DNA of 64,000 nt from CALXQW01 sp031553045. Lineage in GTDB: Bacteria > Verrucomicrobiota > Verrucomicrobiia > Opitutales > Intestinicryptomonadaceae. Every line of letters starts with the position of its first letter. Position 1 is the first letter of the stretch. Location: positions 41,862 to 105,861 of the forward strand of contig JAVBLZ010000013.1 of NCBI GenBank assembly GCA_031553045.1, given 5' to 3'. A program made the translations under genes and the position numbers. Below, piece after piece: positions 26,830 to 36,091 of this stretch. The notes beneath the pieces were generated by a model. It did not search any database. It worked only from the letters and a program-made list of their open reading frames with translations, and was not told the DNA's origin.

Positions 26830-28284
26830 ATGAAAACAAATAAAATTCTTCTGTTCTTGATTTCAATTTTTAGCTTCGCAGTTTTGCAAGCGGCGCAGAC
26901 AGACAAAAAACCGAATGTGGTTTTTTTCTTTCTAGACGATTCTGGTTGGGGAGATTTTTCCTGCTACGGCGCAACAAGGATATCTACGCCTAACTTTGAC
27001 GGTGCCGCAAGCAAGGGCGTGCTCTTCACAAATTTTTATGTAACAGCGCCGGTTTGCAGCCCGAGCAGAGTCGGCGCAATGACAGGGCAATCCAACAACA
27101 GACTGGGGGTGCACCATATTTTTGGCTCGGCAAAATTGGAAAAAATTCAGGGCATAAATTCTTGCGAATATCTTGACCCAAAAATACCGACCATAACAAA
27201 AGCCTTTAAAGATGGCGGTTATTATGTGGGGCACTTTGGCAAATGGCATTTGAGTTCAAAGCCCTTAGAGCAACCCTTGCCGCCCGAGTATGGCATAGAC
27301 AAATATAAAATCATAAGCAATGCGGGTGTGCATTTTGTCTTCCCAAAGGACATTCCGCAAAATGCGCTCTCTACGGAATATATCGTGAATGAAGCCATAG
27401 AGTTTGTGGATGAAGCAAAAAAAATGGACAAGCCTTTCTATCTGCAAGTGTGGACAATCTTGCCTCATGCGCCAATCACCCCTACTAAAGAACAGCTTGC
27501 AAGGGTGCACAAATCTGTGGTGCCCGATGTAAAAGACGGCAAACCCAAACTCATGGATTTCACATCACCCCAGCAAATTTACTACTCTGCAATTCTGGAG
27601 GTCGATTACCAATTTGGCAGGCTTGTCAAAAAATTAAAGGACGAAGGAGTCTATGAAAACACCATCATAATAATTTCCAGCGACAATGGCCCTGAAAGTA
27701 TTGAAATTACAAGCGCCTGTTATTCTGCGGCGGGCAGGACGGGCGTATTCAGAGGGCAAAAGCGCAGCCTTTATGAAGGTGGCATAAGGGTTGCAGGCAT
27801 AATTTCTTGGCCTGAAAAATTTAAGACGCCTGTCGTCAATAAAGACACCGTGATGTCAACTTTAGACCTTTTCCCGAGTCTCTCAAAAATATGTAATCTG
27901 CCTGCACCCGACATGGACAAATTTGACGGCGAAGATATGTCCCCAGCTTTTTATGGCGAAAAAATCACCCGCACAAAAAATCTTTATTGGGCATTTTTTA
28001 GCGACGTAATGGGCCCTTTCCCGAGAGACGCCGCCCCTATTTTAGCTATGCGCAAAGGCAAGTGGAAGTTCCACGTCAATCCCGACGGCAGCCGCCTTGA
28101 GCTTTATGACATTGAAGCCGACCCCATGCAAGTTGACAACGTTGCAAATGAGCATCCTGAACTTGCAAAAGAGCTTAAGGAAACGATGCTAAATTATTAC
28201 AAAGCTCTACCCAATAACAGCAAGATGGTTCCCGGCGCAGGGTACGATAATTCCAAGTATAAAGAGCTTGTTATGAAAAAGTAA
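26830..28284 (+). CDS. Secreted arylsulfatase-like sulfatase
   Basis: A 484-residue S1-family sulfatase with signal peptide MKTNKILLFLISIFSFAVLQ. The start is ATG 26830. A GTG five codons upstream is in frame but would precede the signal peptide with extra residues. The formylglycine motif is VCSPSRVGAMTGQ (C-x-P-S-R, cysteine type). Metal ligands lie in FFLDDSGWGDFSCYG, with FGKWHL and IISSDNGPE further on. It removes sulfate esters from a polysaccharide in the periplasm or outside. The substrate is unknown and no maturase gene lies nearby. TTGACT at 26758-26763 with TATACC 15 bp further on may be its promoter. Confidence 0.92.
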   Translation: MKTNKILLFLISIFSFAVLQAAQTDKKPNVVFFFLDDSGWGDFSCYGATRISTPNFDGAASKGVLFTNFYVTAPVCSPSRVGAMTGQSNNRLGVHHIFGSAKLEKIQGINSCEYLDPKIPTITKAFKDGGYYVGHFGKWHLSSKPLEQPLPPEYGIDKYKIISNAGVHFVFPKDIPQNALSTEYIVNEAIEFVDEAKKMDKPFYLQVWTILPHAPITPTKEQLARVHKSVVPDVKDGKPKLMDFTSPQQIYYSAILEVDYQFGRLVKKLKDEGVYENTIIIISSDNGPESIEITSACYSAAGRTGVFRGQKRSLYEGGIRVAGIISWPEKFKTPVVNKDTVMSTLDLFPSLSKICNLPAPDMDKFDGEDMSPAFYGEKITRTKNLYWAFFSDVMGPFPRDAAPILAMRKGKWKFHVNPDGSRLELYDIEADPMQVDNVANEHPELAKELKETMLNYYKALPNNSKMVPGAGYDNSKYKELVMKK

Positions 28285-28304
28285 TATCTAAAAAAATCCG
28301 TTTT

Positions 28305-28340
28305 AAAAAAAGATTCCAGATTTTATTTGGAATCTTTTTA
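28305..28340 (+). terminator. Intrinsic terminator of the sulfatase gene
   Basis: AAAAGATTCCA pairs with TGGAATCTTTT around an 8-10 nt loop, followed by a T run. It lies 20 bp after the sulfatase stop and is convergent with alkD. Confidence 0.82.
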
Positions 28341-28379
28341 TTTTATCCAAAAAGCCGAGAGCGCACAACCGCAAACGCT

Positions 28380-29084
28380 TTATATTAAGCCCTCAATCTC
28401 GCTTTTTTCAAGGCGCTCTATCGCATAACGGAACATTACACGAGGCATCTTTTTATGATATTTTTTGAGAAATAGCAATAGTTTTGGTTTTGAGACTTTA
28501 CCAAGTTCCCTAAGCATCCAGCCGCATGCCTTGTGCATCAAGTCTTCCTCATCGCACAAAAGTTTTTGGCACAAATCCAAAAGTGGTTTGCTTACGCCCT
28601 GCTTTATCAGAAATAGATTTGCAACAACCGCAATGCGTCTTTCCCAGAGCAAAGAAGAGCCTGCAAAATCATAAAGAATATCATAATTTTTATTTTCAAA
28701 ACAGTGCCTGCCCAAAATTTTATATGCGGCAACATCAACCAAATCCCAATTGTTTATATGCTTTGTGTTTTTTAGATAGATTGAAACTATATGCGCTTTC
28801 AAATCTTCAGAAGCTTTTTCATATTTTAAAACCATGAGCCAAAGCGCCGCAAAACGCAGCTCATGATATTTATTTTTTAGGAGGCTATCAATTTGTGGCA
28901 GCGTAATTGCGTCTTTATATTTTGCGCAAATATTTTTTATTTGAGGCACACTTAGACCCAGAAAAATATCGCCGTAGCCATACTGGCCTTTGCCTGTTTT
29001 GAAATATCTTGCACAATGTTCCGCAGCATTCGGGTCGGAGAGTTTTAAAATTTCAGCTATTACGAAATCTTCTGATTTAGGCAT
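28380..29084 (-). CDS. DNA alkylation repair protein, AlkD-like
   Basis: A 234-residue all-helical HEAT-like DNA glycosylase of the AlkC/AlkD superfamily, which excises 3- and 7-alkylpurines. Family strings are seen: GLSVPQIKNICAKY, HELRFAALWLMVLKYEKA, NNWDLVDVAAYKILG and the C-terminal HKACGWMLRELGK with MPRVMFRYAIE. WDLVD includes the catalytic-region Trp and Asp. It is the last gene of the pyrG operon, 24 bp after nadC. Confidence 0.93.
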   Translation of the reverse strand: MPKSEDFVIAEILKLSDPNAAEHCARYFKTGKGQYGYGDIFLGLSVPQIKNICAKYKDAITLPQIDSLLKNKYHELRFAALWLMVLKYEKASEDLKAHIVSIYLKNTKHINNWDLVDVAAYKILGRHCFENKNYDILYDFAGSSLLWERRIAVVANLFLIKQGVSKPLLDLCQKLLCDEEDLMHKACGWMLRELGKVSKPKLLLFLKKYHKKMPRVMFRYAIERLEKSEIEGLI

Positions 29085-29108
29085 AATAAAAGAGATTCAA
29101 ACTATATC

Positions 29109-30047
29109 TTAAAACCAATCAAGACCAATGTCTATCCAAGTGCTCTTGTGTATCAACGCCCCTGTTGAAACGAAATCGGGACCCAAGGCGGCTATCTGGG
29201 AGATAGTATCAAGATTTATGCCTCCGGAACATTCCGTCCAAGCCTTGTCGCCCACAAGCGCAAGCCCCGTCTTTGTTTCCTCAAGAGAAAAATTGTCAAA
29301 CATGATGACATCCGCCTCGGCCTCAAGCACAGGCGGAATTTGCTCTAAAGAATCCACCTCTACCTCTATCGCCAAATTGGGGTATAATTGTTTTGCCCTT
29401 TTAACAGCCTCAGCCAGATCTTTGCCGGCCGCCGAAGATGACGCCGCAAGATGATTGTCTTTGAGCATGACCCTGTCAAAGAGCCCTATTCTATGATTTA
29501 CAGCGCCTCCGCAGGCAACTGCATATTTTTCTAAAACCCTGAATGCCGGCGTTGTCTTGCGGGTGTCCAAAAGTTTTGTGTTAAATTTTGAAATTGCATC
29601 AACATAAGTTTTGGTTGTGCTTGCAACGCCTGAAAGATGCTGCAAAAAATTTAAGAGCACCCTTTCCGCCTGCAAAATCACTTTTGAGGGCCCTGTAATT
29701 TCACCTATTAATGCGCCTTTGGAAAGAAAGTCCGCATCATTTGCGCTTTTGACAAATTTACATTTTGGCAGAAAAGATTCTTCTGAATAAACATCTAAAA
29801 CTATTTGCACCAGATTTGAGCCGCATAAAACCAAATCTTTGCGGGCAACAAGTTTTGCCCTGCCCTGCAAGGATGCGTCTAAAGTATCCGTGGTAACATC
29901 TTTTGGGTCTGCAAATTTTTCTTTAAGCCCCGCCCCCAACACGTCTTCTTTCCTTGCCAAAGAGACAAGATTTTTCAGATACCCCTCATCTAAATCTTCC
30001 CACTTTAGCCTTCTAAAAAGATGCTCTGTAAATTTGCCGCTCTTCAT
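29109..30047 (-). CDS. nadC: Nicotinate-nucleotide pyrophosphorylase (carboxylating)
   Basis: A 312-residue quinolinate phosphoribosyltransferase of de novo NAD synthesis. The motifs are LLNFLQHLSGVAS, LDTRKTTPAFRVLEKYAVAC, GGAVNHRIGLFDRVMLKDNH, IEVEVDSLEQ and IMFDNFS. The start is ATG 30047, 2 bp after the stop of the IMPase gene. An open stretch further upstream would overlap that gene. nadA and nadB are not in the window. Confidence 0.95.
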   Translation of the reverse strand: MKSGKFTEHLFRRLKWEDLDEGYLKNLVSLARKEDVLGAGLKEKFADPKDVTTDTLDASLQGRAKLVARKDLVLCGSNLVQIVLDVYSEESFLPKCKFVKSANDADFLSKGALIGEITGPSKVILQAERVLLNFLQHLSGVASTTKTYVDAISKFNTKLLDTRKTTPAFRVLEKYAVACGGAVNHRIGLFDRVMLKDNHLAASSSAAGKDLAEAVKRAKQLYPNLAIEVEVDSLEQIPPVLEAEADVIMFDNFSLEETKTGLALVGDKAWTECSGGINLDTISQIAALGPDFVSTGALIHKSTWIDIGLDWF

Positions 30048-30049
30048 AT

Positions 30050-30823
30050 CTATATGATAAATTCTTTGCAGGCTGCGGCTTTGATGATAAGACACATTGG
30101 CTTGGATGGGATGTTTGCGCTTTCAACAACGCAGACCGCACCCGCAGATTCCATAAGCGCAAGCCCGCCTGCGATGTCCCAAAGATTCACACGGATTTCC
30201 CTATACAAATCCGCCCTTCCTGCGGCGACCCATGCCATAGCAAGCGCCGCACTTCCGCACATTCTAACTTTTTTAAATTTTTGCACAACCTGCACAAACT
30301 CCGCAAGGGCTTCCGTGGAATAGTCGGTGATGCTCGGAAAGCCGGTCATCATAACCGCCTGAGAAATATCTTTTGCCCAGTTTGGTTTTACGATTTTTGA
30401 ATTTACTTTTAAGGGCAAACCTATGCCGCCCGCAAACATCTCATCGTTGGTAAATTCATAAACTACGCCTGCGACAGCCCTCATACCCCTCATAAGACCG
30501 ATACTCACGCAGACCCCCGGTATGCCACGCAAAAAATTAAAAGTGCCGTCTATTGGGTCAACAACCCAATATAGCTGGTCTGAATTCATCAAGGCAACAT
30601 CGCCGCCCTGTTCTTCGCCGATTATTGGCAAGCCGGTTTCCGCAAGGCGTGAACGTATGAAATTTTCACTATCCACATCCTCCTGCAATTTAACGTCATT
30701 GCCAAAATCTGAATTTATAGAGCGTGTACGCACGCCCCTCAGCCTTTGACCCGCCGCCCTTGCGACATTTTCCGCACACTCCAAATAACGCAATATTTGC
30801 GATGAGGTTAAAACTTCTTCCAT
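30050..30823 (-). CDS. Inositol monophosphatase-family phosphatase
   Basis: A 257-residue Mg-dependent sugar or inositol phosphatase. GEEQGG supplies the first metal ligand, then DPIDGTFNFLRG, and WDIAGGLALMESAGA at the C-terminus. The start ATG 30823 lies one base after the kdsA stop. An alternative ATG at 30841 overlaps kdsA by 17 bp and neither has a clear ribosome-binding site. Given kdsA next door the natural substrate might be a sugar phosphate, but this family is promiscuous and includes inositol-1-phosphatase and 3'-phosphoadenosine phosphatases. Confidence 0.9.
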   Translation of the reverse strand: MEEVLTSSQILRYLECAENVARAAGQRLRGVRTRSINSDFGNDVKLQEDVDSENFIRSRLAETGLPIIGEEQGGDVALMNSDQLYWVVDPIDGTFNFLRGIPGVCVSIGLMRGMRAVAGVVYEFTNDEMFAGGIGLPLKVNSKIVKPNWAKDISQAVMMTGFPSITDYSTEALAEFVQVVQKFKKVRMCGSAALAMAWVAAGRADLYREIRVNLWDIAGGLALMESAGAVCVVESANIPSKPMCLIIKAAACKEFII

Positions 30824-30824
30824 A

Positions 30825-31628
30825 TTATTTTGATATTGCATCTTTAATTTTTAAACACTGCACAATCAGCTTTTCAAGAGCCTCCAAGGGCAACTGCGTC
30901 GCAGAGTCTGAAAGCGCCTTTTGCGGGTTGGGATGCGTCTCTATAAAGAGCCCGTTTGCGCCCGCCGCAATGGCTGCTTTTGCGAGCAAACCCACGTATT
31001 GACGCTGCCCGCCGCTTACGCCACCTGAAGCCCCAGGCAGTTGCACGCTATGCGTGGCGTCTAAAATTGCGGGCGTGCCAAAACTTTTCATGATGTCAAA
31101 ACTGCGCATATCCACCACCAAATTTTGATAGCCAAAAAACGTGCCCCTGTCCGTCTGCCAAATTTCTTTGGCTTTTGCCTGTCTGAGTTTTGAGACCACA
31201 AACTGCATTTCTTGCGGAGATAAAAACTGACCTTTTTTGACGTTCACAACCCGCTTTGTTTTTGCAGCCGCCACCAATAAATCAGTCTGCCTGCAAAGGA
31301 AGGCGGGTATCTGCAAGACGTCGCATACCTTGCCAACCGCCTCGCACTGGGAGGATTCATGCACATCTGTGAGCACATTCAAGGAAAATGCGTCTTTAAC
31401 TTTTTTAAAAATTTCAAGCCCTGCCTCAAGACCCGTGCCACGGGGGCTTTCAAGGCTTGTGCGGTTTGCCTTGTCAAAACTGCCCTTGAAAACCACCACC
31501 AAGTCTTGCGAATATTTTTTTGACAATGCCGCAACTTTTTTTGCGACTTGAAGACTGATTTTTTCAGACTCCAAAGAACAAGGGCCCGCTATCAAAAGCA
31601 TTTTTCCAGTTGACGCTTTGTATATCAT
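30825..31628 (-). CDS. kdsA: 3-deoxy-8-phosphooctulonate synthase
   Basis: A 267-residue KDO-8-phosphate synthase condensing PEP with arabinose-5-phosphate. AGPCSLES, VVFKGSFDKANRTS, SPRGTGLEAGLEI, TDVHESSQ, QIPAFLCRQTDLL, KKGQFLSP and FIETHPNP are all conserved. Its presence indicates lipopolysaccharide with KDO, hence a Gram-negative envelope. Its ATG shares one base with the pyrG stop (TAATG), which implies translational coupling, a common pyrG-kdsA pairing. Confidence 0.97.
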   Translation of the reverse strand: MIYKASTGKMLLIAGPCSLESEKISLQVAKKVAALSKKYSQDLVVVFKGSFDKANRTSLESPRGTGLEAGLEIFKKVKDAFSLNVLTDVHESSQCEAVGKVCDVLQIPAFLCRQTDLLVAAAKTKRVVNVKKGQFLSPQEMQFVVSKLRQAKAKEIWQTDRGTFFGYQNLVVDMRSFDIMKSFGTPAILDATHSVQLPGASGGVSGGQRQYVGLLAKAAIAAGANGLFIETHPNPQKALSDSATQLPLEALEKLIVQCLKIKDAISK

Positions 31629-33226
31629 TACTTTGATTCCGAAAACTTGATTGCCGCCTCAACAAAGCTTGCAAATATTGGATGCGGCGCCATTGGCTTG
31701 GACAAAAACTCGGGATGGAATTGCACGCTCAGCATCCAAGGATGTTTGCCAAGCTCCACAATTTCGGCATAATTATATTTTTCATTCATGCCGCTAAATT
31801 TGACGCCCGCTTTTTCAAAGTCCGCCTTGAATTTGTCATTAAATTCGTACCTATGCCTATGCCTTTCAGAGACGGATTTTTTGCCGTAAATTTTATGCGC
31901 CAAAGAGCCGTCCTGTATTGTGCAATCAAATGCGCCAAGGCGCATTGAATCGCCCTTGCGGGTACGTACCTGCGTCTGCGGCAGAAATATGGGATGCTGC
32001 GTTTGAGGGTCAAACTCAGAGCTATTGGCGTCTTTAAATCCCATTACGTTTCTGGCAAACTCTATCATGGCAATTTGCATGCCTAGCGCTATGCCCAAAT
32101 ATGGAATCTTGTTTTTGCGCGCATATTCCGCCGCCATAATTTTACCCTTAACGCCCCTATCGCCAAAACCGCCCGGAATAAGTATGCCATCGACCGAGCC
32201 TATGACTTTTTCTGCGCCTTCTTTTTCAACTTTTTCTGAATCTATGCGGGCAATTTCAACCTTGCAATCATTGCCCAAACCGCCGTGCGCAATGCCTTCA
32301 TAGACGGACTTGTAGGCGTCTTGCAAATCTATGTATTTACCCACGACCGCAATTTTTACATGCTTTTTAGGATAATCTATTATGCGCGCAATATTCTCCC
32401 AAACCGCCATATTTGCCTTGGGGGCGTTCATGCGGAGCTTGTCAACAATCAGTTGGTCTAAGCCTTCGCTGGATAACATCAGGGGCAGTTCGTAAATTGA
32501 TTTGCGCACGTCAAGCTCCTCAACAACCGCCTTAACTTCAACATTACAGAACAATGAAAGTTTTTCACGCATTTCAAGCCCCATCGGCTGCTCTGTACGG
32601 CAGATAAGAATGTCTGGCTGAATGCCGATTTCACGCAGTTTTGCCACGCTCTGCTGAGAGGGTTTTGTCTTGAGTTCGCCCGCCGCACGCAGATAGGGCA
32701 AAAGCGTAATGTGCACAAAAAGCACATTTTCCTTGCCCACTTCCAAAGTAAATTGCCTGAGCGCCTCTAGAAAAGGCAGCCCCTCAATGTCGCCTATTGT
32801 GCCGCCGATTTCTGTGATAAAGACATCGTAGTCTTGCTCGCTGGCACGCTTGAGATGCCCCTTAATTTCATTGGTAACATGCGGGATAACCTGTACGGTA
32901 TTGCCCTTGTAAACGCCCTTTCTGTCGTTGTCCAAAACAGACTCATAAACCTGCCCTGAAGACACGCTGTTCGCCCTTGAGAGTTTGCAGTTTGTGAAAC
33001 GCTCATAATGCCCCAAATCCAAATCGGTCTCGGCGCCGTCGTCCAAAACATAAACCTCTCCATGTTGGAAAGGGCTCATCATGCCAGGATCGACATTCAA
33101 ATAAGGGTCAAACTTCTGCAAACGAACCTTCAGCCCCCTCGTCTCTAAAAGAGCACCAATAGTGCCAGATACCAACCCCTTGCCCAATGATGACACAACA
33201 CCACCTGTGATAAAAATGTATTTCAT
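31628..33226 (-). CDS. pyrG: CTP synthase lacking the glutaminase catalytic cysteine
   Basis: A 532-residue CTP synthase of normal length. The synthase domain is intact: FITGGVVSSLGKGLVSGTIG, FDPYLNVDPGMMSP, HGEVYVLDDGAETDLDLGHY and ITEIGGTIGDIEG. The glutaminase domain keeps ILIPGGFGDRG (oxyanion), ERHRHRYEFN and VQFHPEF (His, Glu of the triad). The nucleophile motif, normally GICLGMQ, reads GIALGMQ: codon 380 (32087-32089) is GCG, alanine. Cys-to-Ala at the equivalent E. coli position 379 abolishes glutamine use but leaves ammonia-dependent activity, so this enzyme should need free ammonia. It is the first gene of the pyrG-kdsA-IMPase-nadC-alkD operon. Confidence 0.96.
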   Translation of the reverse strand: MKYIFITGGVVSSLGKGLVSGTIGALLETRGLKVRLQKFDPYLNVDPGMMSPFQHGEVYVLDDGAETDLDLGHYERFTNCKLSRANSVSSGQVYESVLDNDRKGVYKGNTVQVIPHVTNEIKGHLKRASEQDYDVFITEIGGTIGDIEGLPFLEALRQFTLEVGKENVLFVHITLLPYLRAAGELKTKPSQQSVAKLREIGIQPDILICRTEQPMGLEMREKLSLFCNVEVKAVVEELDVRKSIYELPLMLSSEGLDQLIVDKLRMNAPKANMAVWENIARIIDYPKKHVKIAVVGKYIDLQDAYKSVYEGIAHGGLGNDCKVEIARIDSEKVEKEGAEKVIGSVDGILIPGGFGDRGVKGKIMAAEYARKNKIPYLGIALGMQIAMIEFARNVMGFKDANSSEFDPQTQHPIFLPQTQVRTRKGDSMRLGAFDCTIQDGSLAHKIYGKKSVSERHRHRYEFNDKFKADFEKAGVKFSGMNEKYNYAEIVELGKHPWMLSVQFHPEFLSKPMAPHPIFASFVEAAIKFSESK

Positions 33227-33363
33227 ACTCGGGGCTTATTGTTAAGCGAAAATGATGGGGTCTTTGCAATACATTTCTTAAAAAAAATTCCGCCTTGACA
33301 AAAATGTAGCTTTAATTCACTTTTAGCGGCTCTTATATTTTTAGAGAGGAATCTCTATTTCAA

Positions 33364-33373
33364 AGGAGGTGAA
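33364..33373 (+). promoter_or_regulatory. Strong ribosome-binding site of rpsU
   Basis: AAGGAGGTG, a near-perfect anti-Shine-Dalgarno match, lies 7-8 nt before the rpsU ATG. It is the strongest ribosome-binding site noted in the window. A TTGACA at 33295-33300 may be the -35 of its promoter, but no convincing -10 follows at 16-18 bp. Confidence 0.7.
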
Positions 33374-33379
33374 TTTTAA

Positions 33380-33580
33380 ATGCCAGTAGAAGTAAGACTA
33401 AGAAAAGGTGAGGCTATGGAAAAAGCATTGCGCAGGCTCAAGAAGAAGCTTGATCGCGAGGGCGTTATCCGTGATGTGCGTCAAAAGCGCTATTTTGAAA
33501 AACCTTCTGAAATCAAACGCCGTAAGAACAAGGTGGCAGCATTTAACAACATGCTCCGTCAGCGTTACGAAAACCGCTAA
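33380..33580 (+). CDS. rpsU: 30S ribosomal protein S21
   Basis: A 66-residue S21 with the family opening MPVEVRLRKGEAMEKALRRL, then the basic stretch KRYFEKPSEIKRRKN. It is a small-subunit protein important for initiation on structured or Shine-Dalgarno-containing messages. It is a single gene with an ideal ribosome-binding site and its own terminator. Confidence 0.97.
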   Translation: MPVEVRLRKGEAMEKALRRLKKKLDREGVIRDVRQKRYFEKPSEIKRRKNKVAAFNNMLRQRYENR

Positions 33581-33619
33581 TTTTGATTTTAATTTTTGCC
33601 CTTTTACAGGGCTTAACAT

Positions 33620-33655
33620 AAGCAAAGCATTATCAAGTGCTTTGCTTTTTTATTT
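33620..33655 (+). terminator. Intrinsic terminator of rpsU
   Basis: AAGCAAAGCA pairs with TGCTTTGCTT around TTATCAAG, followed by six T residues. Confidence 0.85.
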
Positions 33656-33733
33656 GTTTCCATATTCTTTAATTGCGCAATCTTAAGCCTTGACGTTTTG
33701 CCTAAACTAAATGGACTTTAAGGTCTGTACCTT

Positions 33734-34828
33734 ATGAAAAATATAATTTGCCTTGGTGAAATTATGCTGCGCTTGTCGCCGGCCTCAAACTTCAGATTAA
33801 CCCAAAGCCTTCCAGGCAAATTGGATGCAACCTTTGCGGGTGCGGAAGCCAATGTTGCAGTAACCGTGGCGCAACTCGGCGGGAAGGCGTCTTTCGTAAG
33901 CGCATTCCCAGACAATCAGATCACCCATTCTTGCATTGCAAACCTGCGTTCGGCGGGTGTGGACACCTCAAAAATAATCTTAAAACCCGACGGGCGTTTT
34001 GGCACTTTCTTTTTGGAAAACGGTTTTGGCATGCGGGGCGGCAACGTTATTTACGACAGGTTAAACAGCTCTTTTGCGATTACACCTGCGTGCGAATATT
34101 CTTGGGATGACATTTTTAATGATGCAAGTTATTTTCATATTTCAGGAATCACGCCCGCAATATCGGCAAACGCCGCAGAACTTTCAAAGCAGGCTTTGAT
34201 GTCGGCAAAAAATAAAGGGCTTAAAACATCTTACGACATAAACCATAGGCGCAAGCTCTGGCAGTGGGACAATTCCTTAAACGCCGACGCACTTGCAAAG
34301 AAAACGCATCTGGAAAACCTGCCCTTTGTGGATATGGTAATTGGCAATCCCTATGATTTGGCGATGCTGCTTAAAAAGAGCCCCAATCCTGAAAATCTCA
34401 ACCCGCTTACGGCAGACATAAAAGACTTTAAAGACCTTGCAAAAAGCCTTGCGCATGAGCACCCAAACCTTGCGCAAATTGTCATAACTTTAAGACAGAC
34501 GCATACGGCAAGCAAAAACTCTTTCGGGGCGCTTCTTTATTCGGTGGCGGACGATGAATGCGCAATATCTCCCCTCGAAAAAGGCGGGGAATTTTCGCCA
34601 TACAATATAGAAAATATTTTAGACCGCGTGGGTACGGGCGACACTTTTACGGGGGCACTTATACGCAGCCTTGCCTCAGACGATTTTACGTCTTACCAAA
34701 AAAGTTTGGATTATGCAACGGCGGCGGCGGCGCTTGCACACACCGTTTGCGGAGATTATCCGTATCTTGCCCATGCGGAGGTTCTCGCCCTTGCCAAGGG
34801 TGATTCAAGCGCAAACCTTTCCAGATAA
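33734..34828 (+). CDS. kdgK: PfkB-family 2-keto-3-deoxygluconate kinase
   Basis: A 364-residue ribokinase-family sugar kinase. The N-terminus IICLGEIMLRLSP and FAGAEANVAVTVAQLGG match KDG kinases, then FGTFFLENG and FHISGITPA. The ATP and catalytic motif is DRVGTGDTFTGALI, with Thr where Ala is usual but with the catalytic Asp kept. It phosphorylates KDG to KDPG, the joining point of alginate, pectin and ulvan uronate breakdown with the Entner-Doudoroff route. It is the first gene of a tight operon with an MFS transporter and a GH78 enzyme. Confidence 0.82.
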   Translation: MKNIICLGEIMLRLSPASNFRLTQSLPGKLDATFAGAEANVAVTVAQLGGKASFVSAFPDNQITHSCIANLRSAGVDTSKIILKPDGRFGTFFLENGFGMRGGNVIYDRLNSSFAITPACEYSWDDIFNDASYFHISGITPAISANAAELSKQALMSAKNKGLKTSYDINHRRKLWQWDNSLNADALAKKTHLENLPFVDMVIGNPYDLAMLLKKSPNPENLNPLTADIKDFKDLAKSLAHEHPNLAQIVITLRQTHTASKNSFGALLYSVADDECAISPLEKGGEFSPYNIENILDRVGTGDTFTGALIRSLASDDFTSYQKSLDYATAAAALAHTVCGDYPYLAHAEVLALAKGDSSANLSR

Positions 34829-34833
34829 AATTT

Positions 34834-36084
34834 ATGCCATACCGTTTCAGAGTTTTAGCGCTGCTTTTTTTTGCCTCCACAATAACGTATATAGACAGGG
34901 TTTGCATATCTGTCGCCGCCAAAGATATTCAGGCGGATTTGGGTATATCTTTGGAAGAATGGGGCTGGATTTTAGGCGCATTTGTGCTTGCTTACGGGCT
35001 TTTTGAAATCCCCGGCGGAGCGCTTGGCGACAAATATGGACCAAGAAAAATTTTAACCCGCATAGTAGCTTGGTGGTCGGCATTCACCATTTTTACGGGC
35101 TTTGCCCAAAGCTTCCGCAGCATGCTTATAATCAGGTTTCTATTTGGCGTCGGCGAAGCGGGTGCGTTCCCGAATTTTTCCGCCACAATAGCAAGATGGT
35201 TTCCCGTTTATGAAAGGGCAAGGGCGCAAAGCGTGGTCTGGATGGCAAGCCGCATAGGCGGCGCACTTTCGCCGATACTCGTCATACCCATAATGACCTG
35301 CTTCGGGTGGAGAATGGTGTTTTATGTCTTTGGTGCAGTGGGGATAATTTGGACAATAATTTGGTTCTGCTTTTTTAGAGACAACCCCGCCCAGATGAAA
35401 AATATCTCAAAGGCGGAAATTGAAAAAATTAAGCCCGACCCAATAGACCACATCAAACCCAAAACTCCGTGGCGGCAGATTTTCTCAAAACCCAACATGT
35501 GGTGGATAATGTTGATGTATCACGCAAACGCTTGGTGCGGTTTTTTCTATCTTACTTGGATGCACATATTCCTCTCAAACGGAAGGGGATTTACTGCTAA
35601 TGAGCTTGTCATGCTGTCTTGGATGCCCTTTGTCTTTGGCGCAATAGCCAATCTTATAGGGGGGATAACTTCAGATTTTCTGGTGAAAAAAATCGGCTTA
35701 AAGTGGGGGCGACGCCTTGTTGGCGTTGGCGGATTTGGCATGGCGACCATGTTTTTAGTGCTGACAATTTTCACCCAAGGCAAGGTTGAAACAATACTAT
35801 TTCTCGCCCTTGCCTATGGATTTTCAGACTTTGCCCTGCCCGTGGCCTGGGCGGTCTGCCTTGATGTGGGGCAAAAAAATGCAGGCATTGTAACGGGGGC
35901 TATGAATATGGCGGCGCAAGTGGGCTCGTTCCTTACGACAGTGCTTTTTGGCTACATAGTTGTAGAATTTAATTCTTACAATGCGCCGCTTGTGCCCATA
36001 GCAATAATGTCATTTGTGTCCATGCTAGCCTGGCTAAAAATAGACCCAAATAAAAAACTCGTCCCAGAAAACCTCAATAAATAA
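34834..36084 (+). CDS. MFS transporter, hexuronate/anion:cation symporter type
   Basis: A 416-residue 12-TM permease of the ACS family (ExuT, GudP, DgoT relatives). The N-terminus has SVAAKDIQADLGISLEEWGW, followed by the A-motif-like GGALGDKYGPRKIL and FGVGEAGAFPNFSATIARWF, which are typical of hexuronate and galactonate carriers. A charged cytoplasmic loop (about 190-215) divides the two bundles. It starts 5 bp after kdgK, which supports uptake of a uronate or deoxy-sugar acid that ends as KDG. Confidence 0.85.
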   Translation: MPYRFRVLALLFFASTITYIDRVCISVAAKDIQADLGISLEEWGWILGAFVLAYGLFEIPGGALGDKYGPRKILTRIVAWWSAFTIFTGFAQSFRSMLIIRFLFGVGEAGAFPNFSATIARWFPVYERARAQSVVWMASRIGGALSPILVIPIMTCFGWRMVFYVFGAVGIIWTIIWFCFFRDNPAQMKNISKAEIEKIKPDPIDHIKPKTPWRQIFSKPNMWWIMLMYHANAWCGFFYLTWMHIFLSNGRGFTANELVMLSWMPFVFGAIANLIGGITSDFLVKKIGLKWGRRLVGVGGFGMATMFLVLTIFTQGKVETILFLALAYGFSDFALPVAWAVCLDVGQKNAGIVTGAMNMAAQVGSFLTTVLFGYIVVEFNSYNAPLVPIAIMSFVSMLAWLKIDPNKKLVPENLNK

Positions 36085-36091
36085 CTACTAC

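Noticed and set aside
32087..32089. PyrG Cys-to-Ala as sequencing error or pseudogene
   Set aside because: Three substitutions would be needed from a Cys codon, the frame is intact over 532 codons, and all other active-site motifs are kept.
33295..33338. Full sigma70 promoter for rpsU
   Set aside because: A perfect TTGACA is present but no acceptable -10 lies 16-18 bp downstream, so only the ribosome-binding site is listed.
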